Positions 26,953 through 35,304 of a stretch of DNA of 45,330 nt are shown piece by piece; within the stretch, counting starts at the first letter, position 1, and each line of letters opens with the position of its first letter. The DNA lies in contig JAJTFQ010000056.1 of NCBI GenBank assembly GCA_021299955.1, forward strand, positions 1 through 45,330. Reading direction: 5' to 3'. This stretch comes from Chitinophagaceae bacterium (GTDB lineage Bacteria; Bacteroidota; Bacteroidia; Chitinophagales; Chitinophagaceae). Both the position numbers and the translations under genes were made by a program. The notes beneath the pieces were generated by a model. It worked only from the letters and a program-made list of their open reading frames with translations. It was not told the origin of the DNA and searched no databases.

Positions 26953-27906
26953 ATGAAAGTCATAGATCACATCAATCAGGCGAAAGATACCCTTGTCTCC
27001 TTCGAGATCCTGCCCCCGCTGAAGGGTAAGACCATCAGTTCTATTTACAACCACCTGGACCCGCTGATGGAGTTCAAGCCCTCCTTCATCAACGTGACCT
27101 ATCACCGAAGCGAACATATCTTCAAGAAAAAAACGGACGGCACCTTTGAAAAGGTGGAAGTACGCAAGCGCCCGGGCACCGTAGCCATTTGCGCAGCGAT
27201 CATGAACCACTACAAGGTGGATGCCGTACCGCACCTGATCTGCGGAGGTTTCACCAAAAGGGAAACGGAAGACGCCCTGATCGATCTGAACTTCCTGGGC
27301 ATCGACAATGTGCTGGTGCTCCGTGGCGATGCCACCAAGAACGAAGCATCGTTCGAACCGGAACCCAGTGGCAACAAATATGCACTGGACCTGCTCAAGC
27401 AGGTGTCCGATCTCAACAACGGCATCTATCTCGAAGAAGATATCCGGGATGGTTCAAGGACCAGTTTCTGCATGGGTGTGTCCGGCTATCCGGAAAAGCA
27501 TTTTGAGGCGCCGAACATGGAAACGGACATGCATTTTCTGAAAAAGAAGATCGAAGGTGGCGCAGATTATATTGTCACCCAGATGTTCTTCGACAATAGT
27601 AAATACTTCGCTTTTGTCAATGCCTGTCGCGCAGAGGGTATCAACGTACCCATCATCCCGGGTCTGAAACCGATCACCAATAAGAAACAGCTGACGGTCA
27701 TTCCCCGCACCTTTCATGTCGACATTCCGACTGAGCTTAGCAACGGCATACTTCGTTGCAAGACCGATGAGGAATGTGAAAAGGTCGGTGCCGAATGGCT
27801 GCTTGCACAGTCCAGGGAGCTCAAGGCCGCAGGCGTGCCCGTCCTCCACTACTACACACTTGGAAAGCCCAAACTGATCTACAAGGTCGTGAAGGAGATC
27901 TTCTAG
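26953..27906 (+). CDS. metF: Methylenetetrahydrofolate reductase
   Basis: This is a 317-residue single-domain bacterial MetF. Landmarks: VSFEILPPLKGK at the start (the conserved catalytic Glu region), FINVTYHRSE, the long VPHLICGGFTKRETEDAL stretch with the folate/FAD loop, NVLVLRGDA, MGVSGYPEKH, and QMFFDNSKYFAFV, with GLKPITNKKQL near the C-terminus. It reduces 5,10-methylene-THF to 5-methyl-THF with FAD, supplying methionine synthase. It is monocistronic here and converges on the TlpA-like gene. Confidence 0.95.
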   Translation: MKVIDHINQAKDTLVSFEILPPLKGKTISSIYNHLDPLMEFKPSFINVTYHRSEHIFKKKTDGTFEKVEVRKRPGTVAICAAIMNHYKVDAVPHLICGGFTKRETEDALIDLNFLGIDNVLVLRGDATKNEASFEPEPSGNKYALDLLKQVSDLNNGIYLEEDIRDGSRTSFCMGVSGYPEKHFEAPNMETDMHFLKKKIEGGADYIVTQMFFDNSKYFAFVNACRAEGINVPIIPGLKPITNKKQLTVIPRTFHVDIPTELSNGILRCKTDEECEKVGAEWLLAQSRELKAAGVPVLHYYTLGKPKLIYKVVKEIF

Positions 27907-27942
27907 GGCAAGCTTGCCGCCTGAGCGCTGAACCGGAGACAG

Positions 27943-29418
27943 CTATTTCTTCACAGCCGGAGCCGGAGGTGCAGAGGCTTTGACCTTCAGTTGAAGTAAT
28001 TCATCTATCTGACTGTAGTTGAGGCGTTTGGCTATGATACGTTTCTCCTTGTCCAGCAGGTAGAGCATTGGTGTCTGATAGACATCATATAATTGCCTGA
28101 AGGTGGGTCGGCCGGCCTTGACATCCGCATCCTTCATGGCATCGGTCTGATAGACGTGCAGCCATCCCTTCAGGTTCTTCTTTCGGATGAATTCTTTCCA
28201 CTTATCGAGTCCGCCATCGGTCATCATCCCGATCATGGCGACGCCCTGCTTCTTCCATTTTTGTTGAAAGAGTGTATCCAGGTGGGGGACTTCCTCCTGG
28301 CAGTGTCCGCAGGTGGGGTCCCAGAAGCATAGCACGGTGTAGGGCGCATTCTGGGCGTAGAGGTTACTCTTCCGGCCAAGGGAGTCGATGAAATCGAAGT
28401 TTGCGGCTTTTTTTCCGATGACGTTGGCCATGAGGCTGTAGCCCCTGTCGAAGATGAACTTCTTGTATTTTTCATTCATCCAGCTATCCGCCTGGCCGGT
28501 GATGAAATACTTTTCGAAGAGATGCACGAACACGGCATCCTGGCCCATGTACTGAGGATTCACATATTTGTCTGTCAGCGTAGCGAGGAGGTATTTGAAC
28601 ATTTCGGGATTCGAGCGGGCTGCGTCGATGGTTTCGCTGGCGGCCATGATGAGTGAATCCGGATGCTGGGGGAGGATCTCGCCGAAGAAGCGCTCGAGGC
28701 GCTGCTGGAAGACGGGTGTACGGATGAGGCGTTCGTCTGTCAGGGAGATGTTATCCCAGTAATGCGCCTTGTAATACTGATAGGCGTAGAGGGAGTCGTA
28801 TTTTCCGCCGGGGTGTTCGGCAGCCGGGGGGATCGTCGGTTCTTTCAGCACATGGAAGATGGCGGAGAGCAGGTGCTCCGGATGTTGCCGCATGATCCCA
28901 TCGCGATAGGCGGTGAGTTCGGTGCTTTTGGCCTGCATTTCGGATTTCAGGTCGGTCTGGGCTTCGGGGGCAGCCTGGGCCAGCTGTTGCTGGAGGCGGT
29001 TCAACGCGGAACCCAGTTCAAAGGATTTCCGCTGATATTCAACGAAGATCTCATTGGCCGGTGAGCCGGTGAAGCGGATGGAGCCCATCGGATCACTGGT
29101 ATCCGCTTCCACGGAAAACCGCTGTTCGCGGTCGATCATGCACTCTATCCAGCCATTCTTTTCGGGATAGGCGATCATGTACACGCCACCCATCAGGCGT
29201 TCCTTACCGGTAAAAACAGCGTTGCCCTGTTCGTCTATCCGGGCGGAATCTACGAGGTACTGCTTCTTGCCGTAATGGTGGGCCAGATAGAGGTATCCCT
29301 GCTTAAAGGGACGGATAGAGGCCTTGATCTCATAGGCGGGCGACTGAGCGCCGGCGATGAGGGTGGTGAACGCCAGGCAGGCGAGCAGGGCGGCTTTGCA
29401 GACGATGGATCGGGTCAT
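27943..29418 (-). CDS. TlpA-like thioredoxin-domain protein with N-terminal DUF4369-like and central helical domain
   Basis: This 491-residue exported protein (signal peptide MTRSIVCKAALLACLAFTTL, cleavage near AGAQ) has three parts. About residues 28-125 form a beta-rich DUF4369-like domain (YEIKASIRPFKQGYLYLAHHYGKK). About 130-330 is a helical DUF5106-like region. The C-terminal thioredoxin fold (about 335-475) carries the CGHC redox site (Cys370/Cys373, FWDPTCGHCQEE) and cis-Pro loop YQTPMLYLLD. It acts in the envelope as a disulfide reductase or oxidase, probably in cytochrome maturation or stress repair; the partner is unknown. It ends with an Ala/Pro-rich tail. Confidence 0.9.
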   Translation of the reverse strand: MTRSIVCKAALLACLAFTTLIAGAQSPAYEIKASIRPFKQGYLYLAHHYGKKQYLVDSARIDEQGNAVFTGKERLMGGVYMIAYPEKNGWIECMIDREQRFSVEADTSDPMGSIRFTGSPANEIFVEYQRKSFELGSALNRLQQQLAQAAPEAQTDLKSEMQAKSTELTAYRDGIMRQHPEHLLSAIFHVLKEPTIPPAAEHPGGKYDSLYAYQYYKAHYWDNISLTDERLIRTPVFQQRLERFFGEILPQHPDSLIMAASETIDAARSNPEMFKYLLATLTDKYVNPQYMGQDAVFVHLFEKYFITGQADSWMNEKYKKFIFDRGYSLMANVIGKKAANFDFIDSLGRKSNLYAQNAPYTVLCFWDPTCGHCQEEVPHLDTLFQQKWKKQGVAMIGMMTDGGLDKWKEFIRKKNLKGWLHVYQTDAMKDADVKAGRPTFRQLYDVYQTPMLYLLDKEKRIIAKRLNYSQIDELLQLKVKASAPPAPAVKK

Positions 29419-29493
29419 GCAACAAAAATATCCAAAATCGGATTGTCTGCCTGTTAATGTCGAAGGAAAGACGGATTGACTTAGTTTAGCTTC

Positions 29494-30123
29494 ATGGCTT
29501 CAGATCTTATCCACGAGGACCTGGAATGGCGGGATCTCGACTGGCAGACGGACGCACCGCCTGCGGGCACCTATGATCAGTGCAGATTCATGCACTGCAA
29601 CCTTTCCGGTGCGGTGTTGACGGGCTATCATTTCACCGATTGCCTGTTTGCGGACTGCGACCTTTCAAATGCAAATCTGCGCGGGGTCGTGTTCAATGAC
29701 GTGGCATTCGAGGGTTGCAGGCTGACGGGACTTCATTTTGAAGATTGCCACACGATCCCTTTCGGCGTACGTTTCAGGGGTTGCATCCTGACACTGGCTT
29801 CCTTTGTGAAGATGATGTTACGCAAGACGCTGTTCGAAAATTGCCGGCTTACGGAAACTGATTTCACGGGAGCGGATCTGCGGGAGGCAGTGTTTACGGG
29901 CAGTGATCTTGACCGGGCGATCTTTTCGGGATGCAACCTCGAAAAGGCCGATCTCAGAAAGACCATTCAGTGCACGATCGATCCGGCACAGAACCGGATG
30001 CGGCGGGCGAAATTCTCGCTGGATGGGCTGCCTGGGCTTTTCGGGGATCGTCACCGACATGGCCGAACCTTCCGACTGCTTGTTTGTTTCAATTCTCCCC
30101 CACTGCTTTTACAAAAGGCTTGA
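29494..30123 (+). CDS. Pentapeptide-repeat protein (McbG/Qnr-like), unusual C-terminus
   Basis: The 209-residue protein has repeated A(D/N)LxF-like pentapeptides over residues ~25-165 (CNLSGAVLTGYHFTDCLFADCDLSNANLRGVVF, interrupted here only for description; also TDFTGADLREAVFTGSDLDRAIF, likewise). They form a right-handed quadrilateral beta-helix. A conserved-type end of the repeat domain (CTIDPAQNRMRRAKFSLDGLPGL) is present. After that, the last ~25 residues (GDRHRHGR...) look non-homologous, so a late frameshift or a run-on is possible. Family members can shield DNA gyrase or have unknown roles. It precedes the TonB receptor by 56 bp; a functional link is not evident. Confidence 0.8.
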   Translation: MASDLIHEDLEWRDLDWQTDAPPAGTYDQCRFMHCNLSGAVLTGYHFTDCLFADCDLSNANLRGVVFNDVAFEGCRLTGLHFEDCHTIPFGVRFRGCILTLASFVKMMLRKTLFENCRLTETDFTGADLREAVFTGSDLDRAIFSGCNLEKADLRKTIQCTIDPAQNRMRRAKFSLDGLPGLFGDRHRHGRTFRLLVCFNSPPLLLQKA

Positions 30124-30179
30124 CAAAAAGGTCTCAGTCAAAAGCCGGGGATGGTTGTCCAATCAATAAAAATCGGAAG

Positions 30180-32597
30180 ATGTCTTATCGTTTAGCCTCA
30201 CTTTTTTCCATGCTGGCGTTTGCGGTCAGCCTGCAAGCACAAAATCTCGGTAATATCAATGGTTTCGTTCGCAAGGCCGCCACGCAGGAGCCCCTGGCCG
30301 GGGTTACCGTGCGCATTCTGGGTACGGAGCGTACGGCCATGACGGACAGCACCGGCTTCTATCGGTTCCGGGGGGTAGAGACCCGGGCCTGGAATCTCGA
30401 AGCGAGTTCGGTCGGTTACCGGACGCTTACCAAATTCGACATCCAGGTGACTTCCGGCAATACCTCTGAAGTGAATTTCGAACTGGAGGAGGAGCGCCAG
30501 GAATTGCAGGGTGTCGTCATCCGGGCAAATTTTCCGAAGCCAGTCGGCGTCGTGAACTCTGTGCAGTCACTCAGCATCAATGAGATCGTGCGATATCCGG
30601 GTGCGAACTTCGACATGGCCAAGGTGGTGCAGTCGTTTCCCGGGGTATCGGGTTCGGCCAGTTTCCGGAACGATATCATCATCCGGGGCGGGGCACCCAA
30701 TGAAAACGTCTATTATCTGGACGGAGTAGAGATCCCCACCATCAACCACTTCGCCACACAGGGGGCGGCAGGCGGTCCGGCAGGCATCCTGAATGTGGCC
30801 TTTCTTGATCGGGTTACCCTGCATACCTCCGCCTTCCCGGCAAAATACGACAACGTGCTTTCAGGTGTGCTGCAGTTCCGTCAGCGAAATGGCAATCCGG
30901 AGAAATACCAGGGGAATTTCAGATTGAGTGCCAGCGAGGCCGCGCTGACGGCGGAAGGTCCGCTGGGGAAGAAGAATGGAAAGACCACGTTCATCGCCTC
31001 GGCCAGACGATCGTATCTGCAGTTGTTGTTCAAGTTGATCGACCTGCCGTTTGTGCCCAACTACTGGGACTATCAGTACAAGATCACGCATAAACCTGAC
31101 AAGCGTAATGAGATCAGCATCATCGGCATCGGAACGATCGACGAGTTCAGTCTGAACAAGCCACAGGACGCCACACTGGAACAGCTGGCCGTGCTGGACC
31201 AGGTGCCGCTGCAGGGTCAGCTCACCTATACATTTGGCGTGTCCTGGCGACATACCCTGAATCGTGGATTCTGGCAACTGACGGCGAGCCGGAATTATCT
31301 GCGCAACGAGGCGGACAAGTTTGAAAACAACGACAACGGAAATGAGGCCCGAAGGATCCTCGGGTACGATTCGAAGGAAGCGGAGAACCGGCTCCGCTAC
31401 GAGTTGAACATCCCTGTCGGTGAGATACAGCTGAACGCAGGGGGGCATTTGATCCGCAGCGGCTACGACAACAGCACTTTTCAGCGTCGCACAGGCTATA
31501 CGGCCAACTACAGTACTACCTTCAACATGCTGCGTTACGGTGCATTCATCAACGGAACCAGAAAACTGGCGGATGACCGACTGACCATCGCGGCAGGCAT
31601 TCGGGCAGACGGCAATACCTTTACGAACAGTGGTCACCAGCTGGGTCGGACGCTGTCGCCCCGTTTGTCGCTGGCTTATTCGCTCGTACCGGGACTGAAC
31701 GTGAATGCCGCCGTGGCCAGGTATTATAAGTTGCCGAGTTACACGATCCTGGGTTTTCAGGAAAAGGGTGTATCGGTGAACAAGGATGCTGAATACATCC
31801 GTTCCGATCATTTCACGGGTGGACTGGAATGGCTGCCGAATGCTTCGACGCGGGTGACGGCGGAAGGATTCTATAAGAAATACGGTAACTATCCGGTATC
31901 TGGCCGATTGGGCGTATCGATGGCGAATTTCGGCGGGGATTTCGGCGTCTTCGGTAACGAGCGGGTAACTTTCAACGGGATCGGTGAGGCCTTCGGTTAC
32001 GAACTGCTTTTCCAGCAGCGGCTCACCAAGAATTTCTACGGGATCCTGGCCTACACCTGGTACCACAGCCGTTTCTCCGGCGTGGACCACAGCAAGATGC
32101 TGCCATCCGCCTGGGACAACCGCCATCTGCTGTCATTCACCGGCGGCTATCGTTTCAAGGGCAACTGGGAGGTTGGTCTGCGCTTCAGGTATCTGGGTGG
32201 CGCGCCTTACACGCCGTATGACATCCCCCGCTCGCTCGACAATTATCCTTTTACCTATGAGGCCGTCTTCGATTATGCCCGGCTGAATGGTTCGAGGCTT
32301 CGTGGATTCCATGCGGCAGACCTGCGGATCGACAAGAAGTTCAACTTCCGCAGCTGGACCTTTGACTTGTACATGGACATCCAGAACGCATACAATAGCC
32401 AGAATCCATCGGTACCCGGATTCACCCTGAAACGCAATCCGGACGAATCCTATTCGACCACCACGGGCGAACCCTATGTAGCCGGTTCCTATTCGAACCC
32501 TGCGGCGCCTAATACCCGTCAGAAAGGGGTTCCGGTGCTGTTGGAAAATACCAGCGGAGCACTGCTGCCCAGCATCGGTTTCGTGATAGAGTTCTGA
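30180..32597 (+). CDS. TonB-dependent outer-membrane receptor
   Basis: This is an 805-residue receptor. The start at 30180 gives a signal peptide (MSYRLASLFSMLAFAVSLQA). Next comes a carboxypeptidase-regulatory-like domain (about 24-105, NINGFVRKAATQEPLAGVTV...), then a plug (about 115-235 with DIIIRGGAPNENVYYLDGVEI). The beta-barrel runs to the C-terminal Phe (GALLPSIGFVIEF). No SusD partner is adjacent, so it is a stand-alone transporter rather than a SusCD pair. The cargo is unknown. The frame is open far upstream, overlapping the pentapeptide gene, but the signal peptide fixes the start. It is followed by a terminator hairpin. Confidence 0.93.
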   Translation: MSYRLASLFSMLAFAVSLQAQNLGNINGFVRKAATQEPLAGVTVRILGTERTAMTDSTGFYRFRGVETRAWNLEASSVGYRTLTKFDIQVTSGNTSEVNFELEEERQELQGVVIRANFPKPVGVVNSVQSLSINEIVRYPGANFDMAKVVQSFPGVSGSASFRNDIIIRGGAPNENVYYLDGVEIPTINHFATQGAAGGPAGILNVAFLDRVTLHTSAFPAKYDNVLSGVLQFRQRNGNPEKYQGNFRLSASEAALTAEGPLGKKNGKTTFIASARRSYLQLLFKLIDLPFVPNYWDYQYKITHKPDKRNEISIIGIGTIDEFSLNKPQDATLEQLAVLDQVPLQGQLTYTFGVSWRHTLNRGFWQLTASRNYLRNEADKFENNDNGNEARRILGYDSKEAENRLRYELNIPVGEIQLNAGGHLIRSGYDNSTFQRRTGYTANYSTTFNMLRYGAFINGTRKLADDRLTIAAGIRADGNTFTNSGHQLGRTLSPRLSLAYSLVPGLNVNAAVARYYKLPSYTILGFQEKGVSVNKDAEYIRSDHFTGGLEWLPNASTRVTAEGFYKKYGNYPVSGRLGVSMANFGGDFGVFGNERVTFNGIGEAFGYELLFQQRLTKNFYGILAYTWYHSRFSGVDHSKMLPSAWDNRHLLSFTGGYRFKGNWEVGLRFRYLGGAPYTPYDIPRSLDNYPFTYEAVFDYARLNGSRLRGFHAADLRIDKKFNFRSWTFDLYMDIQNAYNSQNPSVPGFTLKRNPDESYSTTTGEPYVAGSYSNPAAPNTRQKGVPVLLENTSGALLPSIGFVIEF

Positions 32598-32625
32598 TTT
32601 TTTATAAATATCATCTAAAATGTGG

Positions 32626-32663
32626 ATAACCCTCCGGCCATGGTGTCGGGGGGTTATGTTTTT
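32626..32663 (+). terminator. Terminator after the TonB-dependent receptor gene
   Basis: Arms ATAACCCTCCG / CGGGGGGTTAT (one G-U pair) with a 10-nt loop, then a GTTTTT tract, 28 bp after the stop codon. Confidence 0.8.
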
Positions 32664-32687
32664 CAACAAATGGGGATTATTATTTCA

Positions 32688-32701
32688 TCGTATTTTTACG
32701 A
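32688..32701. promoter_or_regulatory. Inverted-repeat site upstream of the 127-aa gene
   Basis: TCGTA-TTTT-TACGA is a perfect short palindrome 92 nt before the 127-aa gene. The 12-mer TCGTATTTTTAC recurs, in the same orientation relative to its gene, upstream of the XRE regulator at 33717-33728. It also resembles a -7 promoter box. Confidence 0.4.
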
Positions 32702-32792
32702 GGGCACCTCCTGAATTTGCTAATATTGTATCCGTGATCGTCAGGTGACATCCGCCCGACGATACCAATATCATACGAAAACCTTACCGATC

Positions 32793-33176
32793 ATGAAATC
32801 CACAGACTTGCGTCTGGGCAATATCGCGGCAGCGATAGATGAGCCCTTTAAGCCCGATTATGTCGTCGTAATAGAGCCCGGCATCGTTTACCTGATGGGA
32901 CGGGAGGAGGCAGATGATGAGCAGAACATCATCCCGGTGCCGGTGAGCGCTGAGATGCTCGCGACGTACGACATTCCTTGTGATGTAACTTTTTCCATTT
33001 CTGGCCACGAGGTGCGCATCTGCATGCAAGAGGCAGGAGATCGTGCAACCCTCGAATTGAACGGTGCACGATTTGACTTTCACTACCTGCATGAGATGCA
33101 GAATCTGATCCATGCGCTTTGTGGTGAGGACATTATCCGTCACCCGCATGTCCATATCGAAAATGAAGCATATTGA
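32793..33176 (+). CDS. Uncharacterised small soluble protein (RIGN...LQNLxxAL type)
   Basis: The 127-residue protein starts at MKSTDLRLGN; the upstream in-frame 16 codons look like non-coding leader. It has no signal peptide. It shares the architecture of a Bacteroidota family that begins LRIGN, has a PIPL/PVPVSAEMLATY block in the middle, and ends with HxLQNLIHALCGEDI (here HYLHEMQNLIHALCGEDI). I recognise that pattern but know no function; members also occur in mobile elements and phages. It converges on the XRE regulator gene, with a hairpin between. Confidence 0.7.
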   Translation: MKSTDLRLGNIAAAIDEPFKPDYVVVIEPGIVYLMGREEADDEQNIIPVPVSAEMLATYDIPCDVTFSISGHEVRICMQEAGDRATLELNGARFDFHYLHEMQNLIHALCGEDIIRHPHVHIENEAY

Positions 33177-33183
33177 TCCGCCG

Positions 33184-33222
33184 GGATGCCCGACAACCTG
33201 AATATGGGTATGTCGGGCATCC
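33184..33222. terminator. Hairpin between convergent small gene and XRE gene
   Basis: Perfect 12-bp arms GGATGCCCGACA / TGTCGGGCATCC with a 15-nt loop. It lacks a clear T-tract, so it may act as a transcript end stabiliser as well as a terminator. Confidence 0.65.
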
Positions 33223-33233
33223 GGGTATATGGA

Positions 33234-33593
33234 TCAGACCGCCCGTGAGATGGCGTCCTTGAGGATGGTCAGTCTTTCGTAGTCCTCCTTGGCAGAGTCC
33301 TTCAGATGTTCGAGCAGTTCGAGCACCCGCTCGCTGGATGATTCCGGTGCCTCCGTGCGGATCAGCGTCTTGATGTCGAACTGTTCGTTGAACATCATAT
33401 GTGCATTGAGATTCCTGTGGTTGAGGTAATTCACCACACGGAAGATCGTATGGATATTACCCGCTGTTCCACTTTCCAATCTTGAATACATCGTCTGAGA
33501 CATGTTCAGATACCAGGCAATCTCCGTCTGGCTCATGCGCAGGATATCCTCCCGCACTTGTTGCATACGCTTTCCAAATTCTTTGAGGTCCAT
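33234..33593 (-). CDS. XRE-family (HTH_3) transcriptional regulator
   Basis: This 119-residue protein has an N-terminal Cro/CI-type helix-turn-helix at about residues 5-60 (FGKRMQQVREDI...MSQTEIAWYLNMSQTMYSRLESGTAGNIHT). The recognition helix is near MSQTMYSRLESG. The C-terminal half is helical and charged (ERVLELLEHLKDSAKEDYERLTILKDAI), probably for dimerisation. A cluster of GTAAAAAT-type sites and a palindrome lies upstream of its own start, consistent with autoregulation. It may also control the convergent 127-aa gene, whose promoter carries the same 12-mer. Targets are otherwise unknown. Confidence 0.85.
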   Translation of the reverse strand: MDLKEFGKRMQQVREDILRMSQTEIAWYLNMSQTMYSRLESGTAGNIHTIFRVVNYLNHRNLNAHMMFNEQFDIKTLIRTEAPESSSERVLELLEHLKDSAKEDYERLTILKDAISRAV

Positions 33594-33716
33594 AGATATA
33601 TCGATTTAAAACCATAGATCCCACCTGCGATGCGCCTGAAATCCGTCTCCGGTTTGCCGGAAATGTAGATTATTCATATGGGGCATCGAAAGCAGGTAAG
33701 ATACCTTTTCAGGTCG

Positions 33717-33768
33717 GTAAAAATACGATTTTTATGCGTAAAAATCAGATATCAACCGTAATTTTACG
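33717..33768. promoter_or_regulatory. Cluster of GTAAAAAT-type sites upstream of the XRE regulator
   Basis: Contains TAAAAAT-ACG-ATTTTTA (33718-33734, perfect palindrome), GCGTAAAA...TTTTACGC arms (8-bp inverted repeat) and CGTAATTTTACG (33757-33768). These are plausible operator half-sites for the adjacent XRE protein in the 256-bp non-coding region between it and the PhyH gene; alternatively they may be AT-rich promoter sequence. Confidence 0.45.
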
Positions 33769-33849
33769 CTATTCCTCGAAAATGTGGATAACTCGTAATA
33801 TCCTCTGAATATCAGGGATTTTGTGCAGCTGGGCATTCCAAATCGGAGT

Positions 33850-34734
33850 TCAGATCGTGGCAGGGTCAAAGAGGAGCGGAAAGAAGCGTCCGCCCATGGG
33901 TTGGCCTGCTGAAATGGGTGGCACGCCTTCGAGCAATACATCCCCGGAATTGGAAATGGTGCCATCCTTGAACACGTTGATGACCACCCCCCGTCTGGGC
34001 CTCGGGCTCTTATTTTCAAAGGATCCGTGCACCATCAACGGGTGATGGAACACAGCTTCTCCCGCCTTCAGCGGGCAGGCAACAGGCTTGAACTGCGTCT
34101 GTTGTTCGGGCGTCAGGAATTCGAACAGGCCATTCATATCACCGGTGAGTACCGGCTTTTTCAGCAATCCCCATCGATGGCTTCCGGGGATATAGTGCAG
34201 GCATCCATTTTCGGTTGTAACATCGTCAAGTCCAAACCAGCAGGTAAGATGCTGGATCGGGCCTGTCCGCGTCCAGTAAGAATAATCCTGGTGCCAGGCC
34301 ACAACGCCCCCGTTAAATGGCGGTTTGTAGAACAGCTGATCGTGCCAAAAACGCACGGCATGATCGCCAAATAGTTGGCTCGCCGCCATCACGAAGGCCG
34401 GGTTCCAGAGGATATCATGGTATCCTGCGGTGATACGCCAGGCCCCGAGTGCGTGGAATACGACCTTGGACGGATCTGTGGATTCGTTGGAGCTGAATTC
34501 GTAATAAAGATGGTGTGCGGGATGTGCGGGGTCCATGATCTCAACCAGTTCGCGTTGCAGGATGTCGATCTGTTCTTCGTCCAGCAGTTTGACATTTGGC
34601 AGATAGCCTTCGGATTCGAAAAAGTCCAGCTGCTCCCGGCTCAGCCGGTATCGGTCCCATTCGGCCTTGCTGGCAGGCTGACGGAAGATATCGGAAACGG
34701 GTTTGGATAAGAGGGAAAGATCGGTCACGGACAT
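33850..34734 (-). CDS. Phytanoyl-CoA dioxygenase (PhyH) family Fe(II)/2-oxoglutarate enzyme
   Basis: The 294-residue protein has the PhyH double-stranded beta-helix. Metal ligands are His148 and Asp150 in AWHQDYSYW and His236 in HPLMVHGS; Arg247/Arg248 (PRPRRGV) are candidates for 2-oxoglutarate binding. A YIPGSHRWG motif is typical of the family. It would hydroxylate or halogenate a small substrate in the cytoplasm; the substrate is unknown. It has its own transcription unit, divergent from the MNT/HEPN region. Confidence 0.9.
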   Translation of the reverse strand: MSVTDLSLLSKPVSDIFRQPASKAEWDRYRLSREQLDFFESEGYLPNVKLLDEEQIDILQRELVEIMDPAHPAHHLYYEFSSNESTDPSKVVFHALGAWRITAGYHDILWNPAFVMAASQLFGDHAVRFWHDQLFYKPPFNGGVVAWHQDYSYWTRTGPIQHLTCWFGLDDVTTENGCLHYIPGSHRWGLLKKPVLTGDMNGLFEFLTPEQQTQFKPVACPLKAGEAVFHHPLMVHGSFENKSPRPRRGVVINVFKDGTISNSGDVLLEGVPPISAGQPMGGRFFPLLFDPATI

Positions 34735-34914
34735 AGCAATTCGTTTGATGATGAAGATAGGAAGTTAATGGATGTAAGTTTTCCGGAGCATTGGATATTT
34801 ACATGATTTACGGCACCTATTTCCAATGGATGGAGTAACTATTTTGATCATGCTCAATTTTCTATAATATGGGTGAGTCATTAGAATTGCAGTATGTCCC
34901 GATCCATTCTTTTT

Positions 34915-34930
34915 TACTTTAGTATCTTTA
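34915..34930 (+). promoter_or_regulatory. Candidate promoter for the MNT/HEPN operon
   Basis: TACTTTAG and the overlapping-adjacent TATCTTTA each match TAnnTTTG with one mismatch, 72-87 nt before the MNT start, inside the AT-rich 267-bp gap. Nothing else is seen in that gap. Confidence 0.4.
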
Positions 34931-35001
34931 AAGAAATCCCCTTTGATACTGAGACATCAGTAATTATTAAATGAATCGGATCAGTCAAAAGGAAACACTG
35001 G

Positions 35002-35304
35002 ATGAATATCATTGACGAACATATAAAGGACATCACAAAGATCTGTCGGCAGCACAAAGTGAAGCACTTATATGCATTTGGATCTGCCCTGCATGAAAAC
35101 TTTAATGAAGACAGTGACGTTGACCTGATCGTTTCCTTTGATCCAATGGAAGTTAACGGTTATGCGGATAATTATTTCGACCTGAAATTTTCACTTCAGG
35201 AGTTACTGAACCGGCCTATTGATCTATTGGAGGAGCGTTATATCAGGAACCCTTTTTTCAAATCATCTGTGGATTCAAATAAAAAGTTGATCTATGGACA
35301 TTGA
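35002..35304 (+). CDS. MNT-type minimal nucleotidyltransferase (antitoxin)
   Basis: The protein is 100 residues with the nucleotidyltransferase signature GSALHENFNEDSDVDL (Gly27-Ser28, Asp39, Asp41). The third acidic residue is probably in the NRPIDLLEE stretch (PIDLL). MntA proteins AMPylate the partner HEPN ribonuclease and neutralise it. The next gene, overlapping by 11 bp, is the HEPN partner, which carries a stop codon here. The local sequence is AT-rich compared with its neighbours, suggesting horizontal acquisition, as is usual for these modules. Confidence 0.9.
   Translation: MNIIDEHIKDITKICRQHKVKHLYAFGSALHENFNEDSDVDLIVSFDPMEVNGYADNYFDLKFSLQELLNRPIDLLEERYIRNPFFKSSVDSNKKLIYGH

Noticed and set aside
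32617-33792. Chromosomal replication origin
   Set aside because: Only two DnaA-box 9-mers, no cluster, no AT-rich unwinding element and no dnaA/dnaN/gidA-type neighbours.
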